Origin: Bidens hawaiensis
Lineage: Eukaryota > Streptophyta > Magnoliopsida > Asterales > Asteraceae
Length of the DNA stretch: 64,000 nucleotides
Direction of reading: 5' to 3'
Assembly: GCA_021521415.1 (NCBI GenBank)
Contig: JAIQDT010003023.1
Span: forward strand, 144,766 to 208,765
Made by a program: the position numbers and the translations under genes. Below are positions 47,957-58,325 of this stretch, in pieces. The notes beneath the pieces are model-generated. The model was not told where the DNA came from. It saw only the letters and a program-made list of their open reading frames with translations, and made no database searches. Every line of letters begins with the position of its first letter. The stretch's first letter is position 1.

Positions 47957-48112
47957 TGTTGTCAATAGTATATATGCATACAAATTAATCCTCTAAAGTG
48001 AGAAGGAAATAAACATAATAATCACAATAAATGCTATCAAAAAATATAATGCAACTATCTAAAAATATAATGTCATTTGAATTTGAGCGGGAGAAATGAG
48101 ATCATCTAATAC
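47957..48112 (-). repeat. 5' LTR of copia B, inner end deleted
   Basis: It matches 35308-35459 (GTATATATGCATACAAA...GAGATCATCTA). The remaining 44 bp of the LTR are lost, and gag coding sequence follows at once. Confidence 0.75.
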
Positions 48113-48294
48113 TTTTAAAGCCATTCATTTCCTTCAAGGTCATCAACATAATATGCAACACTCTCTCCTTGCTCAAAACTTTCAATCAAAACTGGAGGAT
48201 GTACAAGAACATCTCTCCATCTTCTTAAACTGTAATTACACCGACTCTAATTAACAGCTTCACGAGGAAGATCCACTTGAGACATCATAAAAAC
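48113..48294 (-). pseudogene. ABC1/AarF-like kinase exon, 5' part
   Basis: Minus-strand translation shows MMSQVDLPREAV, then after a stop and frame change RRWRDVLVHPPVLIESFEQG and ESVAYYVDDLEGNEW. These match the segment of plant ABC1/AarF-domain (UbiB-family) kinases that precedes the catalytic HADMHPGN region. Several residues expected between RRWRDV and LVHP are absent. A stop, at least one frameshift and the copia B insertion make this a pseudogene fragment. The function of the ancestral gene would be an atypical plastid or mitochondrial kinase; this is inference. Confidence 0.6.
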
Positions 48295-49164
48295 CAAAAT
48301 TGATGCACACTTTTATGAGTTTATCCAATCTCAACCATTTTTAAATGGGTATCTTGAAAGCTTTGCAACTACAGTAATAATCTCAAAATCTCAATCAAAT
48401 TAATACAATATCAATTCATCATATACTAATTACATTCAACAACAACTATTCAATTCAATCAAATCCTTAACTGAATTCAATACCTAATGGATTTTATTGC
48501 ACAAAATAATAATCAAATTATCACAACAATAATAGAATAAAATGTTGTAAGCAGACTTCGAACGAACCTGAATTGATTACATGAAGAGGTTAATTCTGAT
48601 TATGATAAACTCACCACCATCCACCTCCCTCCTTCCAAACGTTTACCTTGGACGCCAGTCACTATAGCAACCGGAAATACCGCCGCCACCACCGTTTACA
48701 AACACCGCCATCAACTCTCTTCCACCACCTCCAACAACCCACCACTGATATGAGATAGAATCTTCAATAAGAAAAAAGGGGCTTTATTCTCATTCATTAC
48801 TAAGATCCAACTAATCAATAACTTTAACAAAAATTGCAAACAATTGTAAAGCAAAGCATTAGATTTTCAATGTCATATCACATGACCCTAATATTCACAC
48901 GTTAATACACTGCAACAATTACACATTAAGACAACAAATATTATAGTGTCATTATCATACCACATGACCCCAATATCCATATACTAATCTATCAAATTTC
49001 CATACGTTGACAAAGAGACTTCAAAAGTAATAATATAATGTTGTAGAAAGATGCACAAAATGTTGTTTGTGTGGTTGTAGTTGTTTGCGTTATCTGCCAA
49101 AAAAGAAAGTCCTTATTAGTTACATCAGTTTGTAATTTGAAATGATGAAATTATACACCCATTG
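48295..49164. other. Unassigned flank
   Basis: A (CCACCNCC)-rich stretch at 48610-48745 could be decayed coding or leader sequence; the rest is A/T-rich. A near-duplicate phrase (CATATCACATGACCC and CATACCACATGACCCC) occurs at 48873 and 48957. No element ends seen. Confidence 0.4.
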
Positions 49165-49167
49165 TTA

Positions 49168-49813
49168 GGCTGAGGGGTGTGGGGGGCTCTAACGGGGGCG
49201 CGAGTGGGGGCTCCAGCCAATAATATTGTGACGTGTGGCAGAGAGAGAAACTGGATAAGATGGGTGTTGGAGCCCCCGCTGGAGCCCCTGGCCCTGGTGT
49301 GGAGGGGCTCCAGCAGGGGCTCCAGCGGATTTTTTTTTTTATTTTTTTATAAATATATTCAAAAAACGTATTATTAAAAAAACTCATAAATTATTAAAAA
49401 AAACACACATTAAAAAAAACACATTAATATCTAAATATAAAATAAAAATTAAAGTACTAAAAAAACATTATTCTTATTCTTCGGCTTGGTCTTCTTCGAT
49501 CAACCTCTTTCGGATACGTTCCTTTTGTTTTTCCATCAGCATTTGAAGTTGTGTTTGATATGGTTGAAATGGGTTGATTTTGGGGTAATATATAGGAGTT
49601 TTTAAAGGTTTTTTTAAAAAAAAAAAACCGAGCTCAACGGCTCTTTTGGGCGGGCCCACCAGCTTTTCCTCTCTCTTCTCCCGCGACCACACTCACGCCT
49701 GCCTGGATTTCCGCGCTCGCGCCCGGCTCGCGCCCCGGTGGTGTGGGGTTAGCGCCTGGGGGCGCGAGCGGAGGGACTCACACGCCCAGGTTAGCGCCCC
49801 ACACCCCTCAGCC
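49168..49813. mobile_element. PIF/Harbinger-like deletion derivative
   Basis: Terminal inverted repeats GGCTGAGGGGTGTGGGG (49168-49184 and 49797-49813) are flanked by TTA on both sides (49165-49167 and 49814-49816), the target preference of PIF/Harbinger elements. The GC-rich subterminal regions (CTCCAGC and GCGCTAACC repeats) contrast with an A/T-rich middle that holds a promoter-like minus-strand segment and a tiny ORF. Confidence 0.85.
49474..49542 (-). pseudogene. Short ORF, possible N-end remnant of a transposon gene
   Basis: The minus-strand ORF MLMEKQKERIRKRLIEEDQA+EE (22 codons and stop) is preceded by a TATA-like tract (TAATATATAGG region, about 49587-49597). Position and charge fit the first codons of a Harbinger-type gene with the rest deleted. 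I do not recognise the protein with certainty. Confidence 0.35.
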
Positions 49814-49816
49814 TTA

Positions 49817-49910
49817 CCTCGAACTTGTGTTTGGGTACACCCTCTTTAAAGCTGAACAATTTATTGTACCAGTATCAAACCTTTTTTCCAAAGTATGAAG
49901 CAAACCTACC
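49817..49910. other. Short unassigned flank
   Basis: The minus strand has a peptide-like frame (LLHTLEKRFDTGTINCSALK) but no family was recognised. Confidence 0.25.
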
Positions 49911-50039
49911 TGTAACGCACCCGGCTTGAAATCATTCTGACCCATAACCCCAAGACCTGTAAGCGTAACCTGTATAACACCGTGAAAATACCCCATCTAA
50001 TTTTAGGCTAAAAGTGCAAATTCTAAAAGTTAAAGGATT

Positions 50040-51058
50040 AAAAAAAATTTTTGTCATAATATATATATTTTTTTGTTACGCAATTTCTCATTAAAATCAA
50101 AACGATTACAATAAAGTGCCAGGAAAACGGGCAACAAGCTGCGCCGCAACCCCCTTTTGAATAACAAAACCAATTCTACTAAAAACAAAGCGTTGGGTCG
50201 TAAGAGACGAAAAAGTACTCTGTACGACACGCTGAACCCTGTTTAGAAAATTCACAGCCTCCGGGGCCAGAAACCCAAATGTATCAAACGCAAAGGGGAG
50301 AAACACATGTTGATTTTCTAAACAGGCTTTCTCGTATTTGACAACTTTGCCCGATTCGGCCTTCAACGCAGCCTGACCCACAACAAATCCGCGGTCCCTG
50401 AGCTCGACAAGAGGAGAAACTCCTGTAAGGTCCACACAAGCGTGTTTCCTCCCTGCCCACCCAAACACAAGAATATCAGTTGGTCGTAACGTTGACCTCC
50501 CTTCGAGCGGATCCGTAAGAAAGTTAACAGGGGCCTCCTTTTTAACAGAGATCCCTGCCCGTTTAAGAACATCACACAGAAAATTCCTAACCAAATCATG
50601 TCTGTTTTTAAAACCAGGCAATTTTTTGCAATGCACCGCATGGTCCCCAAAGGAATCCAAACAGACTTTGCGGCAAACTAGGCAAGGCTCATCAATCGGA
50701 AACATAGGGATCATTAGCCAGTACTTAAGGGTAGCCCGGTACTCCAACCCCGACATGTGTTGACCTAATCCTTCAATAGGGATGACCGTTAAAAAATCCT
50801 GAGCCCGAGGAGCTCGAAGGCATTCAAACATTGCTTTTTGGCGAGGAGATAGATCAAACTTCGCTTCTAAACTCTGGGCGATTCCACTAAATAAGGCACT
50901 CGCCAAAGCATGTTGGACTTTATGGGGGCAGTGTCCTTATTAGAGAACCCGCTAAGTTCAAATTCGGGAAGTGAAGTACGTAAACGATCCATCGCACACC
51001 CATAATCAGTGTCAAACCCATCAATACCACATTCCCGAAGAATGTGGTCTTAAAAATG
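50040..51058 (-). pseudogene. Non-LTR retrotransposon C-terminal fragment with endonuclease-like domain
   Basis: A 266-codon frame (50906-50106) contains a zinc motif CLVCRKVCLDSFGDHAVHC (residues 75-93, C-x2-C-x10-H-x3-C). RPTDILVFGW (141-150), CVDLTGVSP (157-165) and a K/KYE region (182-192) follow, and the end is IGFVIQKGVAAQLVARFPG. The order zinc knuckle, then RPxD...D...K resembles the restriction-like endonuclease tail of R2-type elements. Upstream, after a 1-nt frame change in a G run near 50926, the frame continues to about 51052 (HILRECGIDGFDTDYGCAMD). RT is absent, so the copy is 5'-truncated. The 3' tail is A-rich. The same C-end recurs at 62436 and 63655. Confidence 0.7.
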
Positions 51059-51075
51059 AAAATTTGTATTAAGAC

Positions 51076-51325
51076 CCATCGTGCTACGCGATGGTCTATA
51101 GGATTAAACCATCGCGCTACGCGATGATCCATCACACAGTTCAAGAAAATGTGGGGCGCCGCGCTATGCGACGGTCAACCTACCATGGACATCGCGCCAC
51201 GCGAGACCCTGTTAAGTAATCAAATCCACGTGTCCAACCACGTGTCGACAGGTGGCGTCTCCTGGTTAATTGCGGCGTCGCGCTACACGACGGCCTTGGG
51301 GAAAGGCCATCGCGCTACGCGATGG
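51076..51325. promoter_or_regulatory. Six palindromes CCATCGCGCTACGCGATGG upstream of a TATA box
   Basis: Copies lie at 51076-51094, 51109-51127, 51158-51174, 51190-51206, 51276-51292 and 51307-51325. Most are inverted repeats around CTA. Copy 5 reads CGTCGCGCTACACGACG, where both arms have changed together. The last copy ends 16 bp before TATAAAAG. Two ACGTG elements (CCACGTGTC) lie between copies 4 and 5. Confidence 0.7.
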
Positions 51326-51340
51326 TCTGCAGAATTCGAG

Positions 51341-51348
51341 TATAAAAG
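51341..51348 (+). promoter_or_regulatory. TATA box
   Basis: TATAAAAG follows the palindrome array. It is the likely promoter of the LTR at 49911-52854. Confidence 0.65.
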
Positions 51349-51913
51349 TGCAGCTACGGGTTCAGCCCCATTCATCCCATTTTCACCTTAGATTTCACAT
51401 AGTTAGCATTTGTAAGCATGCTAGAGCATTCCGAGGTTTCGAGGGCTGAATTCGCTAAGAAACGAGGTGTTGTTACGCTGTTAAACGAGCTGTTGATTTC
51501 GTAAGCGAAGCATGAGCTGAACTGCTGCCGATCTTCTTAGTTTTCACTTCCGACTAGCTGACTAAGGTAGGATTATGGTTAAGTTACTTTATTATATAGT
51601 TATTAGAACTTAGCTATGATTATAGTCGTTAAACATAACTTATTTTCAAAGTAATGTTTTATTGAATATAATAATATTGCTTCCATATATTTTGACGGGA
51701 ACGTAGTAACTGGAAGGGGGATAGCATTAGTAGACTCTTCTTGCCTAAGGAAAGTAATTCGTACACATCCCAATCAACCGCGGGACCCGTTTACTTATCT
51801 GAAGAAGTTTGCCAACGTGATATCCTTTATTAGGCCAAAGCGTGCTATTCCAAACGTCATATGTAAATACCAAGTAATTTCATAAAACGACTATAACTTT
51901 ACTAAGGTTAGTT

Positions 51914-52026
51914 CAGACCTAACAGTCTGCTGATCAGACCTCGAATCTGCTGAACTGAATCAGACTCCAAGTCTGCTAAACAGACCTCGAGTCTGTTGAA
52001 ACTGAAACAGACTTAAAGTCTGCTAA
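51914..52026. repeat. Short tandem repeat around CAGACCTCGAGTCTG
   Basis: Five diverged units pair CAGAC with GTCTG (for example CAGACCTCGAGTCTG and CAGACTCCAAGTCTG), so each unit is a small inverted repeat. Confidence 0.65.
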
Positions 52027-52854
52027 ATAAGATAAACCTTCTAGATACTTATGCATGCCTATTACAAATATAGGTCAATAGCATACTGAGGAAAGAAGTG
52101 CTGATATCACCAAAACTGATAATACAAGGTGAACACGTTAACCTTTTATGGTCTGAACTGATTTTACTCTTGTAATAGACAGGTTGTTTATTGCAAAGAG
52201 TCTGATAAATGTTTGCATGAGATTATTGTCTCTAAATCGTTATAATACAAAATAGATAACAAAAAGCAACGCAGACCAAATACACATGTGTCTGGATCCA
52301 AACATAACTGATAATTGACATACAAAACCAACTCAGTCATAACCAGTTCTCCAACAGGGATACATAGCCTAGGGGAAGGTTGTCTCCGAACAGGGGCTAT
52401 GTACTCAGGGAACCTTTAAATTGTGTGTGTAGGGCAGTGGTACAAATACCGGGAATGACAGGCGTTCCTGTTGAGTTGATGAAACAGAAAACTATATTTG
52501 TATTTAACGACTGTTATAAATTGTTTTATCGAGTCAACGTTTCACCAGCATATAGCTGGCGTATTTTTCCAACCCATGCAGGTAACTAGATAATGAATGA
52601 TATACAAGTATTGGAGTCATTAGATGATCGCTTGAGATGGCTCAATTTTGAATATTATTCAATCCTTGTAATATTAATATCACTGTTTTGTAAACTAAAA
52701 TCTCGGGTATTTAATTCCCGAGAAATTTTGATAATGTAAATTAAGATTTTAACACTTTAAGACTTCCGCTAAAATGAACCCGCTACTCTGATATATTTAC
52801 AAAACCAGATACCAACACGGGACGTCGCACCCAGGCCCTAAATCGGGGTGTGAC

Positions 52855-53615
52855 AACCTGCCCGACTCATAACCTGAAAACATTAATTTTAAAAACCCTA
52901 GGGTAATTTGGTAATAAAATCAATCTAAGTCAACGAAACCTAAAACCTTAAAATTTAATACTGGTATAGATGTTGTTCATTCGTGTAAATGAACAATATC
53001 TAACTTTCCTATACAAATAACTTATGACGACACTAATTACACTTTGCCAAAGTTACTTTGGAGGTCTAATTATTATTTGGTCAACTTAAGATTGAAACTT
53101 GATCGCAAAGTTTTAACAAAATGTCAAGTTAACAGTTTAAAAAAATAAATCACAAGTTACAGTTTAACCAAAGCACACGCCAAGTAGCTAAAATCACTTT
53201 TTTTTTCTTCATACATGTAAAATTAGCTCAAATTGGTTTGGCCTTTGGTTGATGAACTAAAATAAATTTATAATCTCGCACAGGCATTTCATCAAGCAGT
53301 TGGTATGCATCCATTAAATACAATGTACAAAGTAAACAATACTCATCATTACATTCCTCGATCATCAAGCAATAAACAATACTCATCATTATATTCGATC
53401 ATTCAAAGTAAATATAAACTTTGCTTTGCAATCCAAAATATGTTACTCATCACAAAGCTTTCATTAAAGCATATCTATTCAAATGCATGGTGTTGTATAG
53501 ATAGTATTTAACAAATAAAAAAAACATGACTTTTGTTATGTATTTAGGGTTAATAATCGATTATTCTAAAATCGTTAAAACAACGAACTCATGAAGGAAA
53601 ATTGAACATTATGAT
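52855..53615. other. Unassigned
   Basis: A/T-rich with no coding character. A direct repeat of an AAGCAATAAACAATACTCATC-like phrase lies at 53332-53395. Confidence 0.4.
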
Positions 53616-53618
53616 TTA

Positions 53619-54179
53619 GGTAGTGTTTGTTATGTATGAATGATAGTAGGAATGGAATGATTCATTACGCTGGAATGAAAAAAGTGGTGTTTGGTTGCTT
53701 AATGGAATGGAATCATCCATTACACATGGAATCCCATTCCTTCCCACCCCTCTTCTTTTTTTTCATTTCATTCCTCCTTCACCTTACTTTCTCAACAACA
53801 CCACCACCTAACAACCATCGGTACCACCACTAACATCAGCACCACCACTAACTCCACCTCCACCACCACTGCCACCGCCACCACTATTTTCGTTGCCGGA
53901 GCTACCACCGTCGCCATTGTAGAGTTTTTTTTTGGGGGGGGGGGGGGGCGGTGCCGGGGGGTAAAAAGTATTTTGAGATAGGAGTGTTTTTATTATTTGT
54001 ATTTCATTTCTACAATTTTTTTGGATACCAAACAACAAAAATTAATAATTGATTTCATTCCTATAAGTTAACCAAACAAGACAAAGGAATGGTAATTATA
54101 CATTTCATTCCCTTGTCCATTCCATTCCTTCTTCCATTCCATTCCCCCTTTATTCCATTACCTCCAACCAAACATAACC
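53619..54179. mobile_element. PIF/Harbinger (Tourist-like) MITE
   Basis: Ends GGTAGTGTTTG and CAAACATAACC are imperfect inverted repeats flanked by TTA (53616-53618 and 54180-54182). Subterminal GGAATGGAATG and CATTCCATTCC blocks extend the inverted repeat. The centre has (CCACCA)n and a run of about 14 G (53935-53948), which may be assembly-sensitive. Confidence 0.75.
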
Positions 54180-54182
54180 TTA

Positions 54183-54959
54183 ATCTGTAACATACCTCTT
54201 CAAATTGAATTAAGATAACAGATGCGATTATTAAGCTTTTCTTCTCCTCCTTAGACCCACCGTCTTTTCTCAAACCCCAAAACAAAGTAGACATGGGCCT
54301 AACATTGAAGCACAAAGAAAAGATCGTATAATGAGGAGGAAGGGGCTGATCAAGGTTTAGGATTTCATGAATCTTTGGAACTCTGAAAAGAGGAACTATG
54401 GAGGCTGAAGTGTTGCTAGGGTTTGTGGAGTGAAGGAGAGTTATGTGATCAATGATTTAGTAGGAACGGTACCCGTATTTGAGATGTTATGACCTGTGTA
54501 AGGGTTAAACGAGGTCAAACTGGCTTAAATCAATGAGAGAGCTCTATTCAAAAATCAAGCAATTCGAAGGCTCTAGAAGGGGTGGGTAGTGAAGTCAGAG
54601 CGACACGTAGGATTTTATGGTAGACAATTATATAGATAGTTAGATTAACCAAAACCTTTTAATGAATCTGTGACATATATATTAAGCAACAATTTTAATG
54701 AGACCACCTTTTCATGAAAGCTGGTTACTCATGTTCATATCCTTTCACAAAATACTTGCATTTCATTTATTTTTGATAGAACTAGATGGTGCATTGATGG
54801 TCATGTAAATCATCTAGGTTTTAATTTAAGTGCTATATATAATCTTGTGATCATTCACTTTGAATGTCAGCTTTGGAGCTAGTGATATCTACATGATTAT
54901 CTCCATAACTTGCCTTAATGAATAAGGCCTAAGTTAACCAAACATGGCTAGTTTATACA
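54183..54959. other. Unassigned
   Basis: No supported gene or element. An ATGGAGGCTGAAGTGTTGC stretch near 54399 looks start-codon-like but opens only a short frame. Confidence 0.35.
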
Positions 54960-55500
54960 AACATCAACACTTCACTAAGCGCGTACATCAAGCTAACTTG
55001 TGAAGAGCCTACCCATGAAATGGACCTCATGAGCAGGCTCCAACCTAATAACAAGAGCAAGCCCAACAACAAGAAGCCCAATAGCCCAAACATTCTAGAA
55101 GCTCATTTAGAGGGAAATGATTTGCCATGGAAACCTCACATGCTACACGTCTAATCTAGTGGGTGGCCCGATGCACGCATGTCCCGGGATAAGAGACAGG
55201 AACCTTGGGATAAAGATCTACGAACTCGTCGGGCCAAAGGAAAGCAGAATGGACCAAAGGACCCGTACAATGTTAATAAACCCGGTAGATAATATGTATG
55301 ATACTCTCCTCTATAAAAGAGGAGAGGAGGAACAATGTAATTCATTCACAAATAATACAACACTTACTCACTCTTTAATCTAAAACCGATCTCCGTTCTC
55401 TCTTAAACTCGGTAGGAGCCTTCCCCTTTCGGAATACGTTCCAACAACTTGCGTAGACCAACGTATCATTAACTTTTCATCATCATCCCCTTGAACCATG
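54960..55500 (+). repeat. Possible decayed gypsy LTR or promoter fragment
   Basis: A strong TATA box (CTATAAAAGAGGAG, about 55311) is followed by CA-rich sequence with AATAATACAACACTTACTC, like the R/U5 of gypsy LTRs. No partner LTR or target duplication was found. Confidence 0.35.
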
Positions 55501-55884
55501 CCATTCGTTGGGTATTGGGATATAGGCTACACTTCACAGTCCACACATCTTAAACCGTATGAGAGTTCATCCTAAAGTTATACTCATTTCAATTTGTGTA
55601 ACTCTCAGTGACATAAAATGATTTGTAATACTAAAATCATTAGCATTGTGTTTCACTGTGTCAGCATCCTGAAGCCGGCCCTGTTAAACTCAAAGAGTAC
55701 CTAAAAGCATATCCCACATTATACCCATATAGGTTTCCAGAAATGAGCTTATACAAATTGTGCATCTCAGTGGTTCCTAACTAAAAGCATGACTTTGAAC
55801 ATATGATCAAATAACATGCTTTCGCGTCTGTTATAAACACTTAAGCTATAGAGCTGCAGTAAGCAGTGGTGGACTGAAGCATTG
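55501..55884. other. Unassigned
   Basis: Nothing recognisable. Confidence 0.35.
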
Positions 55885-55892
55885 TTCAGGGG

Positions 55893-56286
55893 TAGAGGTG
55901 CACAAATCGGGTTTCTCAAATACCCGGGTTCGGGTATGACCGGGTATTGAAAATCTGGTATTGGTAATACCTGGGTCGAGTTCAGGTCCGGGTATTGTCT
56001 CTAAAAACCAAACCCTATGCATCGGGTTCGGGTCAGGTATAAAACCGGGTATTCTAAAACCGGGTGTTTAAATACCTTATTTCCGGATATTGAAAAACCC
56101 TATTTTTGGGTGTTTTTTGGTTTTTTCCAGGTTTAGGTTTTGGTAATAAAATGCATACCCTATTCGTACCCTACGGGTAGGGTTGGGTACGGGTTCTGGT
56201 ATTAAAAACCCGGGTATAACAAAAACCAGTTCCGGGTATTTTTTTTCGGGTCCGGTTTCGGAATTCGGGTTTTTTGTGCACCTCTA
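55893..56286. mobile_element. hAT-like MITE built of ACCCGGGTA repeats
   Basis: Terminal inverted repeats TAGAGGTGCACAAA (55893-55906 and 56273-56286) are flanked by a perfect 8-bp duplication TTCAGGGG (55885-55892 and 56287-56294), diagnostic of hAT transposition. The 394-bp interior is nearly all CGGGTA/TACCCG repeats in both orientations. Confidence 0.9.
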
Positions 56287-56294
56287 TTCAGGGG

Positions 56295-57171
56295 GGATTA
56301 CGGCCCCACCCAGATTTTGACAGGCTTTGTAAATTTTAGTTCTTTTAGTGTTGTTTTTGGTAAAAAGATATCTAGGCTCCCTTTAGTTTTTCCTATTAGG
56401 CCCACATGCTATAAATTTCTTCCAACCCAACCCAATAAAATATTGAATTGGACAATCGGTGATCAAAGCAATATACAAAATGGTGATTATATTACTAAGC
56501 AGAAGTCACGAACATTAAGGGAAGATGACGAATAGGAAGGCTTTTCTATATTCTGTTAAAGTACATATAATACAAATACTAGAAACTAAGCAAATGAATG
56601 AAGCTTTAAATAAACATTTTCAAAAGATAAAATCATATAAAAATTACGATATGTATTTAGTTTTGTTATAATTGATCATTTATCAGTTATTTTTGCTCCC
56701 ACTGAGTTAAATGTCTAGACCCGCCAAGTGTAATCTTTAAATTAAGGTTGCAAATGGATTTAATGAATAACTAATCAAATGAGTAAATTGGGTAGGGGCT
56801 AATTTGGGTTTATTCTAAACACTCAGCATCCACATTTTTTAATCTTCATAAAACTGCGTCACATGTAAAATATGATTAATAAAACTTCACTTTAAATAAA
56901 ACAGTTTGGATGGGCTTAAGTATCAAAATTTCAACTTGGTTAGTCTGTTTTGCTTTGCATTATTCTTTGTTACCCATAGATATGTCAAAATTGAAATTTT
57001 TACCTCCAAATAGCAAGTTATTTAGAGGGTGAAACTGTGAATAATATGTTTGATAGTTCTATATTTATCGATACCAATACCAGATCATTGACAAACAAAC
57101 AAAAATAAAGAGGTTTAAAAAAACTTTCATGCCTCTTCTGATCCATTTATATTTTGTAGTACACATGGTCT
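56295..57171. other. 3' flank of RPA3, unassigned
   Basis: A/T-rich, no coding potential. It includes the presumed 3' untranslated region of the RPA3 locus. Confidence 0.4.
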
Positions 57172-58149
57172 TCAAATAAACAAATGCCTGAAATCTCCAT
57201 TAGCAAGTTGGCAAAGCTGGTTGAAATTATTTGCATCTACAATAACAATACACAAAACGTATAGATACAAAATAACTATAAATAAAATGAGATTTAATCA
57301 TGTCATAAAATAATCAAACAAATCAAGATACAGACCACTGATTTAACACCAAATGTAAATGAGATACCTGAACAAATCCAATTAAATAAAGAACATAATT
57401 ACTAGTAACCAGTGCTTTATTTTAGAGTAGAATGTGTGCATAATTGTTCGCTTTTGGTTTTTTAGGTTATAGTTGGGTTCAATTCGGTTTTTTTTTCCAG
57501 CTTTACCATTTGGGCTTTAAAATTTAAGGCCAAAAAAGAAAAAATTGGCCGAAACTATTAAATTTATGACTATATTACTAAATAATATATTTGGTTATCA
57601 TATATTTTGCCTAAAATATTTGAGTTAAATTATATATTAAATTAGTATAATTACTCAAAAAACAAATTAAATTTTGAAAATCTATACATTCAATTGCAGT
57701 TAGGTTTTTTCGGTTTTAATTAGACGCAAAACCAAAAACCAAAGCAAAAGTTCAAATTTTCAAAAACATAAAACGAAACCATCAGTTTTGTTTATGTTTA
57801 GCTATATGGGTTCAGTTTTTTTCGGTATCATAAACATGCCTCTTTTAGACCAACATATCAAGAAACAAGTTTTAATCTTTGGGGAAAAAAGTAACATACC
57901 AAATGTATCACCAAAATTAGTCACAATTTCAGCACAAATAGATTGTGCACTATCGGCAACACCAATTACTTGAACAAAAGTAGTAAGAGCGCCGGCATTT
58001 GACCCTTCACATCAATTTGCTTTTCGTCCGTTGATCTACCCGTCAGACCACCGGCATCAGGCGGTACAACCTGAACCACTGTCCGCACTCTTCGACCCAC
58101 GAAGAAGATCACCGTTCACAAGAACAGCTGGGTTTGATGTATCCATCAA
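57172..58149 (-). pseudogene. RPA3: Replication protein A 14-kDa subunit locus, frame broken
   Basis: RPA3 is the small OB-fold subunit of the nuclear single-strand DNA-binding trimer. The coding exon 58146-57900 starts MDTSNPAVLVNGDLL. In another frame it continues GRRVRTVVQVV and STDEKQIDVKG, and back in the first frame FVQVIGVADSAQSICAEIVT and NFGDTF. It ends at donor GTATGT (57899). Acceptor TTGTAG opens the last exon 57236-57172, (D)ANNFNQLCQLANGDFRHLFI and TGA, and the phase fits (1+2). Compared with the expected RPA3 pattern, residues after LLR are missing (about 8 nt) and 1 nt is missing before TTFVQ. The losses restore frame overall, but the middle frame gives a TGA after about 27 codons. 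It is either a pseudogene retaining its introns or a sequence-error-damaged gene. Confidence 0.8.
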
Positions 58150-58310
58150 CTACAAACATGGCATATTAAAGTTTATTCAATCACACAGGACTTTTGTCGA
58201 ACAGTTGGTGTGCAGAGATAAAATGTGACCAATATGTAAGAGGAGCATTCGGTACTAACCTGTTGCTGTGTGCTGAGAATCTGAAGAATTAACTGGCAAA
58301 TTGAAATTTA
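58150..58310 (-). promoter_or_regulatory. RPA3 5' untranslated exon and leader intron
   Basis: A leader exon ends AGCACACAGCAACAG at 58260, followed by donor GTTAGT. Acceptor TTTGTAG ends at 58150, and TTG then precedes the ATG at 58146. This gives a 110-nt 5'-UTR intron. Confidence 0.6.
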
Positions 58311-58325
58311 TTCAAATGGGGCTTG

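Larger units (their letters stand above)
35264..48112 (-). mobile_element. Ty1/copia retrotransposon B, split by copia A2
   Basis: The flanking duplication TTTTA (35259-35263 and 48113-48117) and matching LTR pieces (35264-35459 and 47957-48112) define the element. Its gag-pol runs on the minus strand from 47956 to 44146 and resumes at 35718 to 35518 after the A2 insertion (duplication AATAG). The 5' LTR has lost about 44 bp of its inner end, together with the primer site, leader and gag start. The plus-strand outer right terminus reads TAATAC, a decayed TG-end on the minus strand. Confidence 0.85.
49911..52854 (+). mobile_element. Probable gypsy (chromovirus-type) LTR with nested LINE fragment
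   Basis: The unit starts TGTAACGCACCC and ends GGGGTGTGACA, inverted ends typical of plant chromovirus LTRs. A plus-strand TATA box lies at 51341, preceded by a palindrome array and followed by long transcribed-looking sequence with a tandem repeat. The non-LTR fragment 50040-51058 sits inside. I could not read a clean target duplication (CTACC against ACCTG), so the left boundary is uncertain. Confidence 0.45.

Noticed and set aside
49817..49996. Minus-strand peptide VTLTGLGVMGQNDFKPGALQ flanked by AG and GT, like an exon.
   Set aside because: No family recognised, and it overlaps the start of the probable LTR at 49911; chance splice motifs are common.
53935..53950. Run of about 14 G as a possible G-quadruplex element.
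   Set aside because: A homopolymer inside a MITE, likely slippage or sequencing-sensitive; no G-tract spacing typical of a quadruplex motif.
57430..57840. GGTTTT/AAAACC-rich stretch in the RPA3 intron as a fourth word-repeat MITE.
   Set aside because: I could not find matching termini or a target duplication.
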